Source of the DNA: Eutreptiella sp. 'Long Island Sound 2002'
Taxonomy: Eukaryota; Euglenozoa; Euglenophyceae; Eutreptiales; Eutreptiaceae
NCBI GenBank assembly: GCA_964036045.1
Contig: OZ038378.1
Coordinates: 177,776,341 to 177,840,340 of the forward strand
Reading direction: 5' to 3'
DNA length: 64,000 bases
Part shown: positions 9,851-21,347 of the stretch, one piece after another
Layout: each line of letters begins with the position of its first letter
Numbering within the stretch: position 1 is the stretch's first letter
The notes under the pieces: generated by a model
Told to the model about the DNA's origin: nothing
Seen by the model: the letters and a program-made list of their open reading frames with translations, nothing else
The model's database searches: none
Program-made: the position numbers and the translations under genes

Positions 9851-12165
9851 GGGGAGCTTGGGCCGTTGGGGAGCGGGCACGGTCGCAGGGTAGTGCACGG
9901 GCAGTGGCAGTATGTCTCGCTGTGTGAAGGCTCCGCACAACAATGGGTCGTTACTGATCCCCAAGGGGCAATCCATCGGACCCACCCTTGCGGCTCTGTG
10001 TCCCTCCCTTGCGATGACCACTGGCTGTAAATTTCACGAACCCAAGCACCGTGGTGCCATGCTGCTGGATGGCACAGGCTGCGGCGGTGTCGACACGGTT
10101 TCGCACACTCACCGTGTGTCCCTGCCATCTCCCCACCAGTGACCATGCTTCAGGTGTTTGAAGCAAACACACTATGCAACTGCAGGGACAAGCCAGTCCA
10201 ATTGCTGGGTCACCAAACACTTCATTAACAAACAAAGATAGACAGCTGGAAGAAACACGTAGCCCACCCCTCAAAACGCACTGGACACACTGCAGCACCA
10301 GATCCAAAACCAACACAAATTCCAGAACATCTCCTCCAATGGCCAGCAGTTGTCGTTGTGGGTGTACTGGAAGTGTCCTGTACACGAACCTGTTCCACGA
10401 ACCCGAGCTGGGGGCACAGCATAAATGGGTCACCTGCAGATTTTCCGTCGAAACTACCTTGTGCCCTGTCAAGGCGAAGACAACGGGGAGTAGCTCCATG
10501 CCTTTGAATCATCCTGGGCACGAAGTCCGTGCATGCTCGTGCCACAGTCTTCCCTACAGCCCTGGCCCTCTCACTGACCCCCCCCCCCATGGTATGGGGT
10601 GCATTTGGAGTGCATGAGTGGTAATTCAGGTCAGCAGAAATCTCTTATGCCCTGTCAAGGCGGAGACAGCAGGGACTGGATGCATCACCCCACACCACAG
10701 TCCTCCCTCCCTATCCCCTGCGGCTCACCCCAAGGGGGGCAGCCTGTTCGAACCCAGGACCCTCCCGCCCCCCTCCAGACCCCCCAAAGTTTTCGAACCC
10801 GTCTTTCTCCAATTTGAGGTTTTGGGGAAAAGTGCTGGCGCCAAAGGTGCCGAATTTTTTTTTGCCTCCTGAGGGGGTATTTTTTTTTCCCCCATCCGTC
10901 TCTCCTCAAAATACTCAGTTCAAAAATGGGTGAAAAACACAAAAAAATTAATCCCGGTCTGACCTCCGGGTCGGACCTTGGCTGATGGGAGCCCTGATGG
11001 GCAAATTTTTTTCTGAACATTTATGTGTACGTCCAAAATGATCAGTGCATCATGGGGATCATTTTGAGGTATTTATGTTCGGGTACCCACCGACCCCCCC
11101 CCCCCCCCCCTCAAGACCCCCAAAAGTTTGCGCACCCGGTTGGGGTCCTGGATTCAAACAGGCCGCCCCCCCTTGGCTCTCCCTCTTCGCGTGTGTCACA
11201 GTCCTGCCGCAGTACGCAAGGGTGTTTGGTGTGGCAGCAGGTATGGCCTTGGTGGCACAACTTGCAGAAAAACTCACATGAATTGCATTTTTGCGCACCC
11301 CTTGTTGGCACAAAGCTCACAGGCGCCCAGAATTTCTGCACTGCCAACCTCTTCAGCTGGCACATGCGTAGATTTCTGGGACCAGATCCCCTCAAGCACA
11401 TATGACCACCTGCCATAAGGTTAATATTTTACCCCCCCCCCCCTGTCCAGCCCCCCCCCCCCGCTTGTCCATCCCCCCACCTTGGGTGGGGGGTCACCGG
11501 CTCCAGAAGTTCCAAAAGAAATCACATCAGTATCATATTGCACAGGACCACAACTGTGAGACATCGTTGTCAGAGCTCATGTACACCTCCTTTTTCTCGA
11601 CCCATTGCACTCCTCAGACCTCTGAAAATGTTCCCTTTGAGACCGCACGCCCCTGCTCCCACCCTGACCCGTCATCACATGGCACTATGGATCAGGGATA
11701 GTTGGAAAAAAAATCATGAAAAGAAGCCCTGACGAGTGCCACAATTGGTGCCTATTTCCCAGATGGTCGCAAGTGATAGTGACAAAAGTGGTTTGGGTGA
11801 AGTCTGGGAAACTGGGGGTTACGCCACACCATGTGCCTGGGTTTGGCCTGCGGTGATGTCGGGGGGGGGGGGGTCACTTGGCGACAATCCCCCCCTGGGG
11901 TGGGGGGAAATGGTCGTCCCTCGGGTGGGGATGGACAAGGGGGGAGGGCATTTCACAGCCCCCGACATGCTCAATATGCACCAAGACCGAAATGTTCTCG
12001 TGCAATTGATACTCACCACCCTGCCAAAGGGGGAGCATTAGCGCGCCGGGCATCTTTTTTGACCTGTGCCCCACTGGTGGCCTTTTAGGGCCAGTCAGTC
12101 CGTATTTTGTTGCATTTTACTGTTTTACACAATTTCGCATTTGGAGGCAAGTCCGTCACCCCCCC
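9851..12165. other. noncoding stretch with internal duplications and inverted repeats
   Basis: No gene is assigned. A block near 10440-10485 (CCTTGTGCCCTGTCAAGGCG) recurs at 10635-10680 in slightly altered form. One frame at 10290-10500 looks coding-like (QNQHKFQNISSNGQQLSLW), but has stops. The parts at 10727-10805 and 11090-11180 share direct and inverted blocks (see separate entry). C runs lie at 11095-11110, 11432-11441 and 11452-11462, and a G run near 11860-11871. Confidence 0.4.
10727..11180. repeat. inverted repeat pair with shared C-rich core
   Basis: The block at about 10727-10760 (CCAAGGGGGGCAGCCTGTTC then GAACCCAGGAC) is the near reverse complement of 11141-11180. Between them, a C run followed by CAGACCCCCCAAAGTTTTCG at 10775 recurs in direct orientation at 11103 in altered form. 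The mixed direct and inverted arrangement suggests nested insertions of the same small element. Confidence 0.45.
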
Positions 12166-12378
12166 TCCAGACCATGGGAGCATGTCCCGCCTCATGTTTG
12201 GACTGACCAAAGCAACTCGGCCGCCACGCAAGATGAGGCAGAGGATGAGGCAGAAGTGTGTGTGTTGTGTTGTCAGAAGCGCTCCACCGTCACAGTTTGT
12301 GATGAGTGTAAGGAGCACTATTATACTGAATGTATTGACACCCACACTTGTGGGACCAATGTTGTTTGTTATGTATAA
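12166..12378 (+). pseudogene. piggyBac-type transposase C-terminal cysteine-rich domain
   Basis: The frame ends in TAA at 12376. It carries an acidic linker (DEAEDEAE) followed by VCVLCCQKRSTVTVCDECKE and then YYTECIDTHTC. The C-x2-C ... C-x2-C ... C-x4-H spacing is that of the zinc-binding cysteine-rich domain at the C-terminus of piggyBac transposases, as is its position at the very end of the chain after an acidic, variable linker. The DDD catalytic core is not visible upstream, where homopolymer runs and stops interrupt all frames, so this is a truncated relic or a last exon. A RING/PHD-like host protein is an alternative reading. About 110-180 bases downstream lies a block also found at 22880-22925, after another transposase-like tail. 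Confidence 0.5.
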
Positions 12379-12379
12379 T

Positions 12380-13480
12380 ACAAATGACATTTGGAGCCGT
12401 TGAATTCACAACTATTGCTTTATTATGCAACGTGCTTTGTAGGGAAGGTGTGCAGTGCCACGTGGTCTACTTGGGCGGTTTCTCCATGAGAGGGTAAATC
12501 TGGGGCTGAAGTCGGGTTAGTTAATAGAAAAATAGTGTGCCGGGCAAACATTCCCCCAAAATGTCACCTGTGCCTTGCCACTAGGAATTTCGTTGAACCC
12601 ATGGTTGGCAAACCACTATTGAGGATCACTGGCGGCGAGGGGCATAGGGTAGGAGGTAAAGGGGAGCCACATGTGATGTGTGTCTAGTGCAGTTGTGTGG
12701 CATGGCGCGGTGGTGATAGGCCTTTGCTTAGTGGCATGCCTACCCTACGAGGGGGGGGGGGGATGCCTTTTTGAAAAAGTTGGGTGCCTCCTTCAGCCGG
12801 GACCCACCCCCCTGGGTAAGGGTAGGTCACCGGTGGGTCCTTTTTTTTGTCCGCTTTGAGGAAGTCAGTCGCTAGGCCTTGAACTATGGGGGTGTTGCTT
12901 GTGCTGTACTGTGGCCTGTGCTTGCTGTGCTGTGACCTATGCCTATTGTGACCTATGCCTATTGTTCCCTGTACCAGCTCACCATGAAAGTAACATGCAG
13001 ACGTGGCATGGTGGTGTGCCATTTTTCTTTGCCAGCATTCTCAAATATGAAGCGAATTGCAAGTTGATGTTACTGTCAGGGTTTGGGTTAGGGTCACCGA
13101 GCTGGTGGAACCAGCCTTGGTTTTATAACCCTGTTTAATGTCCAGGGTGGACCAGGTTTGGCAAGCAAGCAAGCAGCAAACAAGCAACACGCAAGCAAGT
13201 AGCAAGCACGAGCAAAATGGGCAAAATCACAGCCCCTTCGCGGTGCTTCGGATTCAGCCAAAATTTTGGTGGATGCTACCTATGGGTGTGAGGGACAACC
13301 TCACAAAGTATAAGCCAAAAACACAACGGTGGCGGCCGGGAACAGGCGTCGGAAGTGCTGGACCTCCATTTCAAAATCTGCAATTTGGGGCCAAAATCAG
13401 CCTTTTTTTGCCCAAAACCACCCTAGAACCTGCTGGAAACGGCCAAATGAAGGGAAACAATGCCTACTCTACACATGCAG
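12380..13480. other. no recognisable gene; short tandem duplication
   Basis: The block TGACCTATGCCTATTG is duplicated in tandem near 12930-12965. A G run lies at 12750-12761 and an AAGCAAGC-type microsatellite at about 13160-13205. No supported coding region. Confidence 0.4.
12495..12562 (+). repeat. block shared with 22872-22925
   Basis: The sequences AAGTCGGG-TAGTTAATA and GGGCAAA flanking an A-rich part occur in the same order at both places. Both lie shortly after a transposase-like C-terminus (piggyBac-type at 12.2 kb, Ser/Lys-Pro tail at 22.7 kb). This may be the 3' part of one transposon family. Confidence 0.45.
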
Positions 13481-13494
13481 CTAGACTTCTCCAT

Positions 13495-14610
13495 GCCGAA
13501 TGGCCCTCTATGGCCCTCTAATCTCACAATATGTCCACGAAACGCCCCCAAAAGGCCCCCAAAAGCCCCAAGATTTGTGCACATTGGCCGCCGACAACCC
13601 CAAACCAAAACCAGGATGGAATATTGGGACCGAGCTGGTGGGGGAAGGGACATCGTCTAGGAGACTTCAACGACAAATGAGGTACCCCTTGGAAAATGGC
13701 TGAGAGCGGCTCATAAGGGGCTCAAAATCAGCCGTGTTCATCCGTTTGGGCACCACAACTGGACTAGGATCATTTTTTGAAAACCATGGTTTTGACCCGT
13801 TTTTGAGCCATTTGTGGTCCCAAATTGGCCCATTTTCAAGGCCCCTTTCGGCCTTGAGAGGGGCCAAAATTGCTCAACATGGGCTCAATGGGCTCATTCC
13901 ACTTGTTTGTGCATCCCCAATGGTCCAAAAGTATCTTTGGAAAAACACATTTTTGATCCACTTTTGACTTATTTTTGGTCTCAAAACAACCCATTTTCAA
14001 GGCATTTTGTGACTTTGGAGTGGCCAAAATAGCTTGCAATGGGCCTAAAAAGGGCTCATTTCACTTGTTTAGGCACTCCAAATGGTCGAGGATCATTTTT
14101 GGAAAAACACGTTTTTGACCCATTTTTGACCCATTTTTTGTCCCTAGACAGCCCATTTTCAAGGCATTTTGGGATTTTCAGAGGGCCAAAACGGGCCACC
14201 ACAAGCTCAAAATGCGCCAAAAACACTTCTTTTGGCATACCATGTGGTCTACGATCATTTTTGAAGAAAGTATTTTTTTTTGCACCCAGTGGACCTTGTT
14301 GACCAATTTTGGCACCCACCTCTTTGGGCTACCTCTTGCAGCTTGCCGCAGCCCACTGGGCCTAGGTACGGGGATCTAGGCGTCGGTTAGGGCAGTTTTG
14401 AGGGGTGGAAACCACCAAAAGTGGCTGGTTGCAGGTGGATTAGGTGCTCTTGGAATCACGTTTTGAGCCACGTAGCCCAAGATATGGTCCCTTTTTGGTT
14501 TGGGGCTTTCGGCGGCTAATGTGCACAAATTCTGGAGCTTTTGGGGGCCTTTTGGGGGCGGTTGGCGGACATATTGTGGAGTAAGAGGGCCCTAGAGGCC
14601 CTCTTTAGTG
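13495..14610. mobile_element. composite element: inverted arms around a 161-bp tandem repeat core
   Basis: The arm at about 13500-13632 (containing CAATATGTCCACGAAACGCC and AAAAGGCCCCCAAAAGCCCC) matches the reverse complement of about 14478-14605 with few changes. Between the arms, a unit containing CCATTTTCAAGG recurs at 13830, 13991 and 14153, a period of 161-162 bases, with further diverged units on both sides. Each unit also contains TTTTTGGAAAAACAC and TGGGCTCA-type blocks. No protein is encoded. Long inverted termini plus a satellite core suggest a non-autonomous DNA transposon that amplified an internal minisatellite. Target-site duplications were not identified. Confidence 0.6.
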
Positions 14611-16779
14611 TGGAGATGCCTGAGACAAAGTTAGAAAAGTAGGGGGCTAGATAGCATCAGAAGGTGGTAGACGCTAGAAATGCAATATAATACAAAGGAC
14701 CCACATACTTGACAACAAAATTTCCGGTTTTTTTTATGAACTCCCTTCGAAATTGCAGCCGTGGGACTGTGGAAGGGCGGTTGCTTCTTGTTGTTGGGCC
14801 GGGGGGGGGGGTCCACTTCATTCTCATCACCATGCTTCAGAGGCTTAGTGGGTGTTGCCCAGTGGTGGTGTTGCCTGTGGTCTAGGACCCGTAACTGCTA
14901 TCCTTGTCCTTGTCCTTGAAAAAACCACAACCGTTGGCCACTTCTTTGGCCTAGAACACGATGGATGCATGAAAACCGCGGATGTTTGGGCACTCCCCCT
15001 CGTCCATGCCATACCCGAGAGCTTTCTTGATGAGGGCCCCCCCGTATGTACCCACCCATAGATGAAGCCCGCGTGGCTGTGCTTCTTGGACTTGAGCTGC
15101 AACAAGAGGGGGGGTCTTGGGACAAGCAGCACAAGTACACATGCAACGTCGTGGTCTGGAGGGGTGTGGTGGGGTGTGGTCTACATCCCCTCGTGTGTGT
15201 TACTAGTTGTGTAACCCGTAGCGTTTGTGTGTGAACCCCACCCTCCTAGTTAATGTACCCCTCGGGACATTGGGTTCTTGACATCCACCAAGCCCCAAGG
15301 GGGAGTACATTCACCGGCGGGGATTCATTAAGTAGCGGATTAGATATATGGACTTGAAAGTGCGCTGTGTGGTGGACCATCATCACGACAATGAGGTCCA
15401 CGGGAGCCAAGTACTCCTACGGATTTGAGATGCACCAACATAGTGCCGCTCTCAGCGCAAAATTTGCCCAAAGGCTTAGTGACATTTGTGCTACGCTTCG
15501 CAAGGCCCTCACAAGGTCGCATTTGTAGCAATACTATGGTGGTTTCCCTCGTTGTTGGAACACATTCCAATATCCTTTGCTCTTTTGAGGGACAACCCTT
15601 TCAGTCCACTTGTACTTGGAATACGGTACTCAACGATCGTGGTCTGTTGCAGCCACTAGTCATTAGCTTTCTTGTGTACTTAGGTTGTTTGTTCCCGGGC
15701 TATGGGTAGGTGTGTAGTTAGGCACGATTGCGGGGGGGTACCTGGACCTTGCATCTTGGACCAGGCCCGCAGGGCGTGGTACATCGAGTGTGGGTGGTGC
15801 ATTATGTGCAAGCGGATACCTTAAGTGGGGGTAGTTGGTTATCCGTCCTACTTTTCCTTCCAAAGCTTGTTACATACCGTGGGTAGGGTCCTTGTGGGAG
15901 AACAAAAGACCCTAATGGTACATGACTAGATGCGGCGTGTTACCGCACGCGTGACCGTTGCCTTGTTACACATATATCTTACTACCAAGCGGGAGAAGAA
16001 CCATTGTAGGAGCTTTTGAAATGTTTAGAGGTGTACCAGAACTTGACACATCAAAGGAATACAAAAAAAAATGCTCAAGGGATCCCAAGCACCCAAGGCC
16101 CAGGCAAGAAACTCGAGGGAGTCACATTTTCTGAGGAAACTATTGTGGTGACTTATTGGTGATCCCTTGCCACCTCTGCTCATTTGGGGGATGCTACCAC
16201 ACGTGTAACCGTTGACCTCTTACCCAGATATCATGTTACCCGGCGGGAGAAAAACCATTGCCGAACCATGCCTTTGCCCATGTTGGCCCTCTTGCTCTTG
16301 GTGTGTGTTTGGGCATCCAGGCTAAGACAATATATGGGGAGGGATACAAGGGATGGGCCAACACCTACCTTTGCAAAGGACGGCAATAGACAAGAAGTAA
16401 TAGGGAATATGGCTAAGCGGGGTTCCCATAGGACATCCGAAGCTGTGTTTTTGCATGCCCTATGATACCTATGCACAGGGCAGCCCTAATCCTCTCCGTT
16501 TCACCTAATTGATAGGGTTTTAGTGTTGTGTGGTATTGCCCTGTGCCATGGTGGGTTGTATTGTAGTGTCCACATGTAAGACATGCATGCTAAAAGCCAA
16601 AATTGTCAAGAAGGTAGGAATCTGATGCATATGAGATGAAAATTGAGGCATGCAGGAGGTAGGTAGGTCGAAATTTGAGGTGGTTGCAAAGACTGTTGTA
16701 GTTGTCTCCCACTTGATTCTGACTTGGATTGGGGTTCTGACTCCAATTCTAATGGTGATTCTAGATCGGACCCTCTTTT
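14611..16779. other. noncoding stretch; possible decayed element on the minus strand
   Basis: One minus frame around 14990-15130 reads coding-like (GTYGGALIKKALGYGMDEGE), but is broken by stops. The sequences at 15935-16010 and 16188-16265 are two copies of one block (ACCGTTG..., GGCGGGAGAAAAACCATTG / AGCGGGAGAAGAACCATTG). I could not assign a family. The rest shows only short frames. Confidence 0.35.
15935..16265 (+). repeat. direct repeat pair, ~75 bp each
   Basis: The copies at 15935-16010 and 16188-16265 share GTTACC/CTACC-CACACGTG-like DNA, GTNACCGTTG, a TATAT-CTTACT/TGTTACC block, and CGGGAGAA-AACCATTG, in order. They are separated by about 180 bases. They may be the two ends of a small element or a tandem duplication. 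Confidence 0.4.
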
Positions 16780-16785
16780 GGTTCT

Positions 16786-16986
16786 GTGGAGAGTGATGCA
16801 AATCCTGTTGACAATGAGCAATGTGCAATGGCACATGTCTTCACTGGCAAGTTACGTTTTACACATGGCATGGATGACAAGGCAGTTCCCAAGCACAAGC
16901 ATGCACCCGAGCCCTCCCCTATGCCGTCACCCAAGCCCAGAGGCAAAGCAGCACCCAAGCCTGGCCAACGTTGGTTACACATATGA
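16786..16986 (+). pseudogene. short open frame with Lys/Pro-rich C-terminus, transposase-tail-like
   Basis: This frame encodes an acidic start, a middle AHVFTGKLRFTHGMDDKAV, then a His/Lys/Pro-rich tail (SPKPRGKAAPKPGQ) before TGA. The tail resembles the Lys-Pro-rich C-terminus of the pogo-type fragment at 2.7 kb and the tails at 17.85, 22.85 and 34.4 kb. Immediately upstream another frame is Ser/Asp-rich. I read it as the end of a transposase-family gene, broken by frameshift. A host protein with a basic tail is possible. Confidence 0.3.
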
Positions 16987-17239
16987 AGCAACACGCCGGA
17001 ATTTTTGTCTGCATTGTAGGCAAGCCTATATTGCACAACTTTGTTGGGCACGCAGACACACAAGTTGGGGCAAATCCATGCAAATGCCGCATGGCGCCAC
17101 AGACACTTTTTGCATGGGTTTGGTCCTTGAGAACAGCATTACTCCAACACATCAAGTGCATATGGTTGGTTTGAAGTGTGCAGCGCAAGCTAGCCTACAA
17201 GTGTTTTTCTCACCTCATCCCTCCACCCATCCATGTTGG

Positions 17240-17430
17240 GTGATTTCGGGGCGCGGGGGAGGGGGGGGGGCTATTCCATCCACGAAACGAGGTTTCAACT
17301 TCTGGGCCAAATTGCTCAAAATTATTGTCACCACGGGGGGGGGGGGGTATGTGAGACCTTTTTGAAATCTCCAAGAAAAGGGCTATTCGGAGAGGTATGG
17401 GTCATAGGGGTCACAAGGCTATCTTTTGAG
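17240..17430 (+). repeat. dispersed repeat, partner at 3165-3350
   Basis: This is the second copy of the G-run / TTTTTGAAATC / AAGAAA / GGTATGGGT repeat. Here G runs lie at about 17262-17270 and 17335-17347. No coding capacity. Confidence 0.45.
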
Positions 17431-17635
17431 TACTAGAGGCGAACTTTTGAACTCTTCAATGTTTTGGCCTGCTGCCAGCCAGGCTGCATAGGGTGAGTCT
17501 CAACCTTGCCTATTCCTCTAACATCATTCAGTTGGAGGTCACGTCATTGAGGGTGGATTTGTTGCATTTGATGTGTAGAAGCCACGTGCAAAGTGGCTCC
17601 CCTTAACTCAACAATATACCCCCCACCCCGCCCCG

Positions 17636-18183
17636 CCTTGCGCAAGCACTGGCTTGGGCAAGCACGGGACCCCATCTGACTGTTGTTTTCCTGGTTTTTT
17701 CTGACCGTGGTATTTGTGGTCAGAAAACGTAACATGACGCGGTTGTGCTCCAATGGTAGAGGGAAAACGGGGCTGGATCATGCTTGTGGTAGTTCCTCCT
17801 GTTGTTGTTGTTGAGGACAGCTTTGTCCCAAGGAATAAGAAGCTCTAACCCATTCCAAAACCTGCAGCCAAGCCTGTTCCAAAGCCTGCCGCAAAGGGCA
17901 AGCATGTACAATTGTTTAAGATGAGGCGCAAGGTTGGAAAGGGCTTCTATTCCACAGCTCCTGATGCCCCTGATGTGCACTGAGGATGTCCAGAACATGC
18001 TGAAATTCGCCTGCACATTGTGTTCTGGTGCCCTGTTGCGACAATTGTGGTTCGGGTGAGGTATGGACAGGTGTTCGCCATATGCAATCTTTATCTGCAC
18101 TGTGTCGCGCGCAAGCACGGGCTTGTCTAAGCACGGGACCCCGTCTGACGGTCTCTTTCCTGATTTTCAGCATGCTTGCGCAC
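17636..18183 (+). mobile_element. short inverted-repeat (MITE-like) element, internally deleted copy
   Basis: The left end reads TTGCGCAAGCA and the right end TGCTTGCGCA, an inverted repeat of about 10 bases. Just inside both ends lies a direct repeat (GCAAGCAC-GGCTTG, AAGCACGGGACCCC, CTGAC-GT, TTTCCTG) that includes a pyrimidine-rich stretch. The central part on the plus strand encodes a Lys-Pro-Ala tail (PIPKPAAKPVPKPAAKGK, then QLFKMRRKVGK), ending in TGA. A longer copy lies at 34033-34749. This one lacks about 240 bases of the middle, replaced by a GTTGTTGTTG run near 17800. On the minus strand one frame is also open in both copies, so the coding strand is uncertain. Confidence 0.55.
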
Positions 18184-18530
18184 GGGGGGGGGGGGGGGGA
18201 TACACATGCCCATGCATATGCACAGTCCCGTGCACATGCACATGCACAGGCATGGTGGTACCATGTCATGAAGCAATGGAAGGGCTGAATGGGGATAGGG
18301 TGTGGTCAAATCATCCATCAGTCCAGGGAAATACTCCCAAGAGGCGGTATGCACGCAGATGCCCCCCACGAGTGTGCACAAACGTAGCAGCTGGAGGCAC
18401 AATGAGCTCCACTCCAGCCGATGGGAGAAAGCACGGCAAAGGGCGAGCTGCCTGTTCGAAAGGGGAGCGCCTGGCGAGGCATGGGGGGCCCGGGCCAAAA
18501 CAGTGCATGTCTTGTATTGGCAGTGGTTTC
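18184..18530. other. G run plus CATGCA-rich low-complexity DNA
   Basis: A G run of about 15 bases at 18184-18198 directly follows the inverted-repeat element. It is followed by alternating CACATGCA / CATGCATATGCA DNA to about 18255. No gene is seen. Confidence 0.4.
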
Positions 18531-18531
18531 C

Positions 18532-19080
18532 ATGACAGACATCGGAGGGTACGTCAGCGAGGGCAACACTGATGAGGTCCAGAGCGATTGCCCTGGAACG
18601 GGTGATGCCACCTCCGACCCGAACGCGAAGGAGGCCATGCGCTCAATGCTTGCCCCTTTGCTCCCCACGAGGGGGTTGCCCCCGCCCATGGACCCCGTGC
18701 TGCCCCGCAAGCGCAGCGTGGACAGCAAGGGCATCACTGGGGCGATGGGTCTGGCCGGGTCCCGCAGCAACTTAAGGGGTGCTGTCGGGATGGCTGTGGG
18801 TCCTGGATGCGGCATGATCGGCACGCCCCTGACCAGTCCGGGTGTGAGCCCCCGGCCTCATCTGGTAAGCCCAAATGCCTCAGGCCCGCCTTCAGGGTTT
18901 GGGAGTCGCCACTCCACAGCTCCGCAAACACCGACTTCCATGTCGAAGAGCAGCAGCATGTCATCTTTTCAGGGGTTCAGGCGTTCTTCACTTCTTCAGC
19001 CAAGGGGGTCCTTCCAAGGTTGGTGCCCTCACCTCTATTTCAGTGTTTATCTGCGCTCTTGCCCCTGTCGCCGGTCCTGA
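18532..19080 (+). CDS. unrecognised Ser/Pro/Gly-rich protein, 5' exon(s)
   Basis: The frame is open from well upstream. I use the ATG at 18532, just after an acceptor-like TATTGGCAG. The product starts MTDIGGYVSEGNTDEV and continues with a Gly/Pro/Ser-rich, low-complexity chain containing RGLPPPMDPVLPRKRSVDSK and a run of Thr/Ser near the end. It has no recognisable domain and looks disordered. A strong donor (CTG then GTAAGC) at 18865 could end the exon there, so the rest of the frame may be intron. The exon at 21348-21751 on the same strand has similar composition and could be the end of the same gene. Moderate evidence only. Confidence 0.4.
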   Translation: MTDIGGYVSEGNTDEVQSDCPGTGDATSDPNAKEAMRSMLAPLLPTRGLPPPMDPVLPRKRSVDSKGITGAMGLAGSRSNLRGAVGMAVGPGCGMIGTPLTSPGVSPRPHLVSPNASGPPSGFGSRHSTAPQTPTSMSKSSSMSSFQGFRRSSLLQPRGSFQGWCPHLYFSVYLRSCPCRRS

Positions 19081-21347
19081 CCCTCCGTTACTTGCCCCGT
19101 ATTGCAGGACCCAACACCGCGCGTTTTTTGGCCTCCACTGCGGATGACCAATGGACTGTCCATTTGTGAAACATTGTTTGGCCAATTCGGGGAGGCTGCC
19201 TCAATGAGGGAGAGGGGGAGGGGGGGGGGGCGCTCGGTACTTGGTACTTGCGTTGGAGAAACCTGGACAGCAGAGCCCAAAGACAGCGGGTGGGAGCAGG
19301 CAGTTGCAATCACAAGCAGGTAGCAGCAAAGGCAGGAGCAGGCAGCAGCAAGCATCCATTACAGAATGTCACAGCCGGCATCCCACGGTTGCTGCCCTGA
19401 CAACGAAACAGCCGAAATTTGCGGCATGGCATGCCCCAGCTTCTTTTTCACAAGCTGGTGGAGCAACCCTCAGAGGGTGTGGACCTGGTTGCTTGTTGGC
19501 AGCAACACCATCTCATCCTACAATGAGCTGTGTGATAACCTAATTATGACACCGAAAGCAATCACCACCCAAGCATGTAGGTGATGGTACTCAATCCAGC
19601 AGTCTACGAGTAGAGGGACCAAGCATGTACATACCCTCACAAGGTTCAACGTTGCAGCATTGCATCTCATCAAATGATTTTTACACTTAATGCCAAATGT
19701 CATTAAGTTTTGCCACAGGTTCTTGACCATGTGCATGGGTATCATAAGATGTTGATTCTCCTATTGTTTTCCATGTAATATTCCACTCCGCTTTTGGCAA
19801 TTCCAGTCGCAAGCCCTCCATGCCTTGGCATCAACACCGCCACAAACTATGTTGGCCGCTGGTTACCTTTAAGCGCTGCCCAAAAGGAGCAAAACTCTTA
19901 GATTTATGCAGTGCAATGTGGGAACAAGGTAGCGTGACAAAGGGATACCAAGCTGGTCGGTGTTACTCAATGCTGGGGTATCTACTGTGCAAAATGGGAA
20001 TTAGCGGGGGTCTTGGCATTATGTCTTGGTTGTAGTCCACTGTCATTGACAAAACTATGAAATTGGCCAGGGCTACCGAGCCGAGGAAGAGGCATTGATG
20101 TCATACAAGCAAATCATCCATGTACTCACAATATCACCCCCCGCCACCATCAACTCTACTTGCTAGCTGAGCAAAGTGACCGCCAGTTTCAAAAAGCATA
20201 CAATGCAACGTTCTTAGTGTACTCCTGCAACTCCGTGAAATGTTCATGGCTGCAATGTGCTTGACCTTTGCTTTAGCCTCAACAGAGAAATGAATGATGG
20301 GGATCTTTGGGGGCCATCTTCCAGAATTTACCGTCTTGTATTGTTCACATGATGGAGGGTTGTTGAGCGATTTTGCCCACTTTATGCGTATGTTCTAGGC
20401 TATCAATCTATTGGGCAGCCACACACACACACACGGCTTGGATGGCAATTAAGCCGAATGGCACCAGTCTCAAATGGGTGGATGCACGGTCGAACCGACA
20501 TTGGTGAAATTTGCACGAAGGCGTTAAAAGGAACTGGAGCAAATTGTAAAGCTGGGTGTTCTCACTGAAACATCCGGTTGAGGCATTTGATCCTTTGCAA
20601 AGGCTCGTGCACAGTAGCCCGCCCTTTTTGTTGCTGTCAGTTGGTGGTTCTTCGCTCGCACAGCGGGCCTTTTTTGCTATTGTCATTTGGTGGTTCTCAG
20701 CCCTGGGGCCCCACAAAGGGCAAGAGTGACTGAAAACGCAACCAATTTCTGGCCAACTAGATTATAAAATTCTGTTCGATTCAAATCATTAGTAATACAA
20801 ATTACGGAAGTCTCGACATCCCACGCAGCATCCAATTGGTTGAGCAGGCGCTTTCTCCCCAAAAGTCAGGCAAATTATGCATGCCCCTGCAAGGTCACAA
20901 ATTCTACTCACCTTGGTTGTTGTTGCCCAAGCCCTCATCTTTGGTCAAAGAGGTGATGTGCATTGTTCGTACCTTAGTTCACGGTAGGAGCAATAGGAGC
21001 GGTAGAGGGTTGGGCCCTCCCGGGGCGAGGGGTCTGGAGTCTCGTAGGGGGACCCTCGGTCCCTCCCCCCCCCCCCTCGCCCCCACTGCGCCACAGGCGG
21101 CGTCTCGCGCTGCCACTGCGGCCTCTGCCCCCCCTCTGATATCCATAGGCTGGGGCGGGGGCACCGGCCAAGCGCATCGGCCATAGGGCGCCTCCCCCCC
21201 CCGCCCCCCCACCCCTGCATCTGCGCAGGCATGCTTCTACACTACAAGATTTGTTGGGGCAGGGAGGCTGGCAGGTTGTTCTGGACAACATGGCAGATAC
21301 CTTACTGGCAGGCTCAGACATGTTGTCAGACTGACTCTTCTTGACAG
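19081..21347. other. probable intron/intergenic DNA; possible small exon near 21000
   Basis: No domain is recognised. A frame at 20980-21185 is Gly/Arg/Pro/Ala-rich and could be an exon of the flanking low-complexity gene. G runs lie near 19219-19230, a C run at 21066-21078, and a CA microsatellite at 20421-20433. A tandem duplication of about 46 bases (GTTGGTGGTTCTTC / TTTGGTGGTTCTC) lies at 20610-20705. Confidence 0.35.

Noticed and set aside
10735-10760. tRNA T-arm-like TTCGAACC
   Set aside because: The stem around it pairs only with an 8-base loop, and no acceptor, D or anticodon arms could be placed. It is part of the local inverted repeat.
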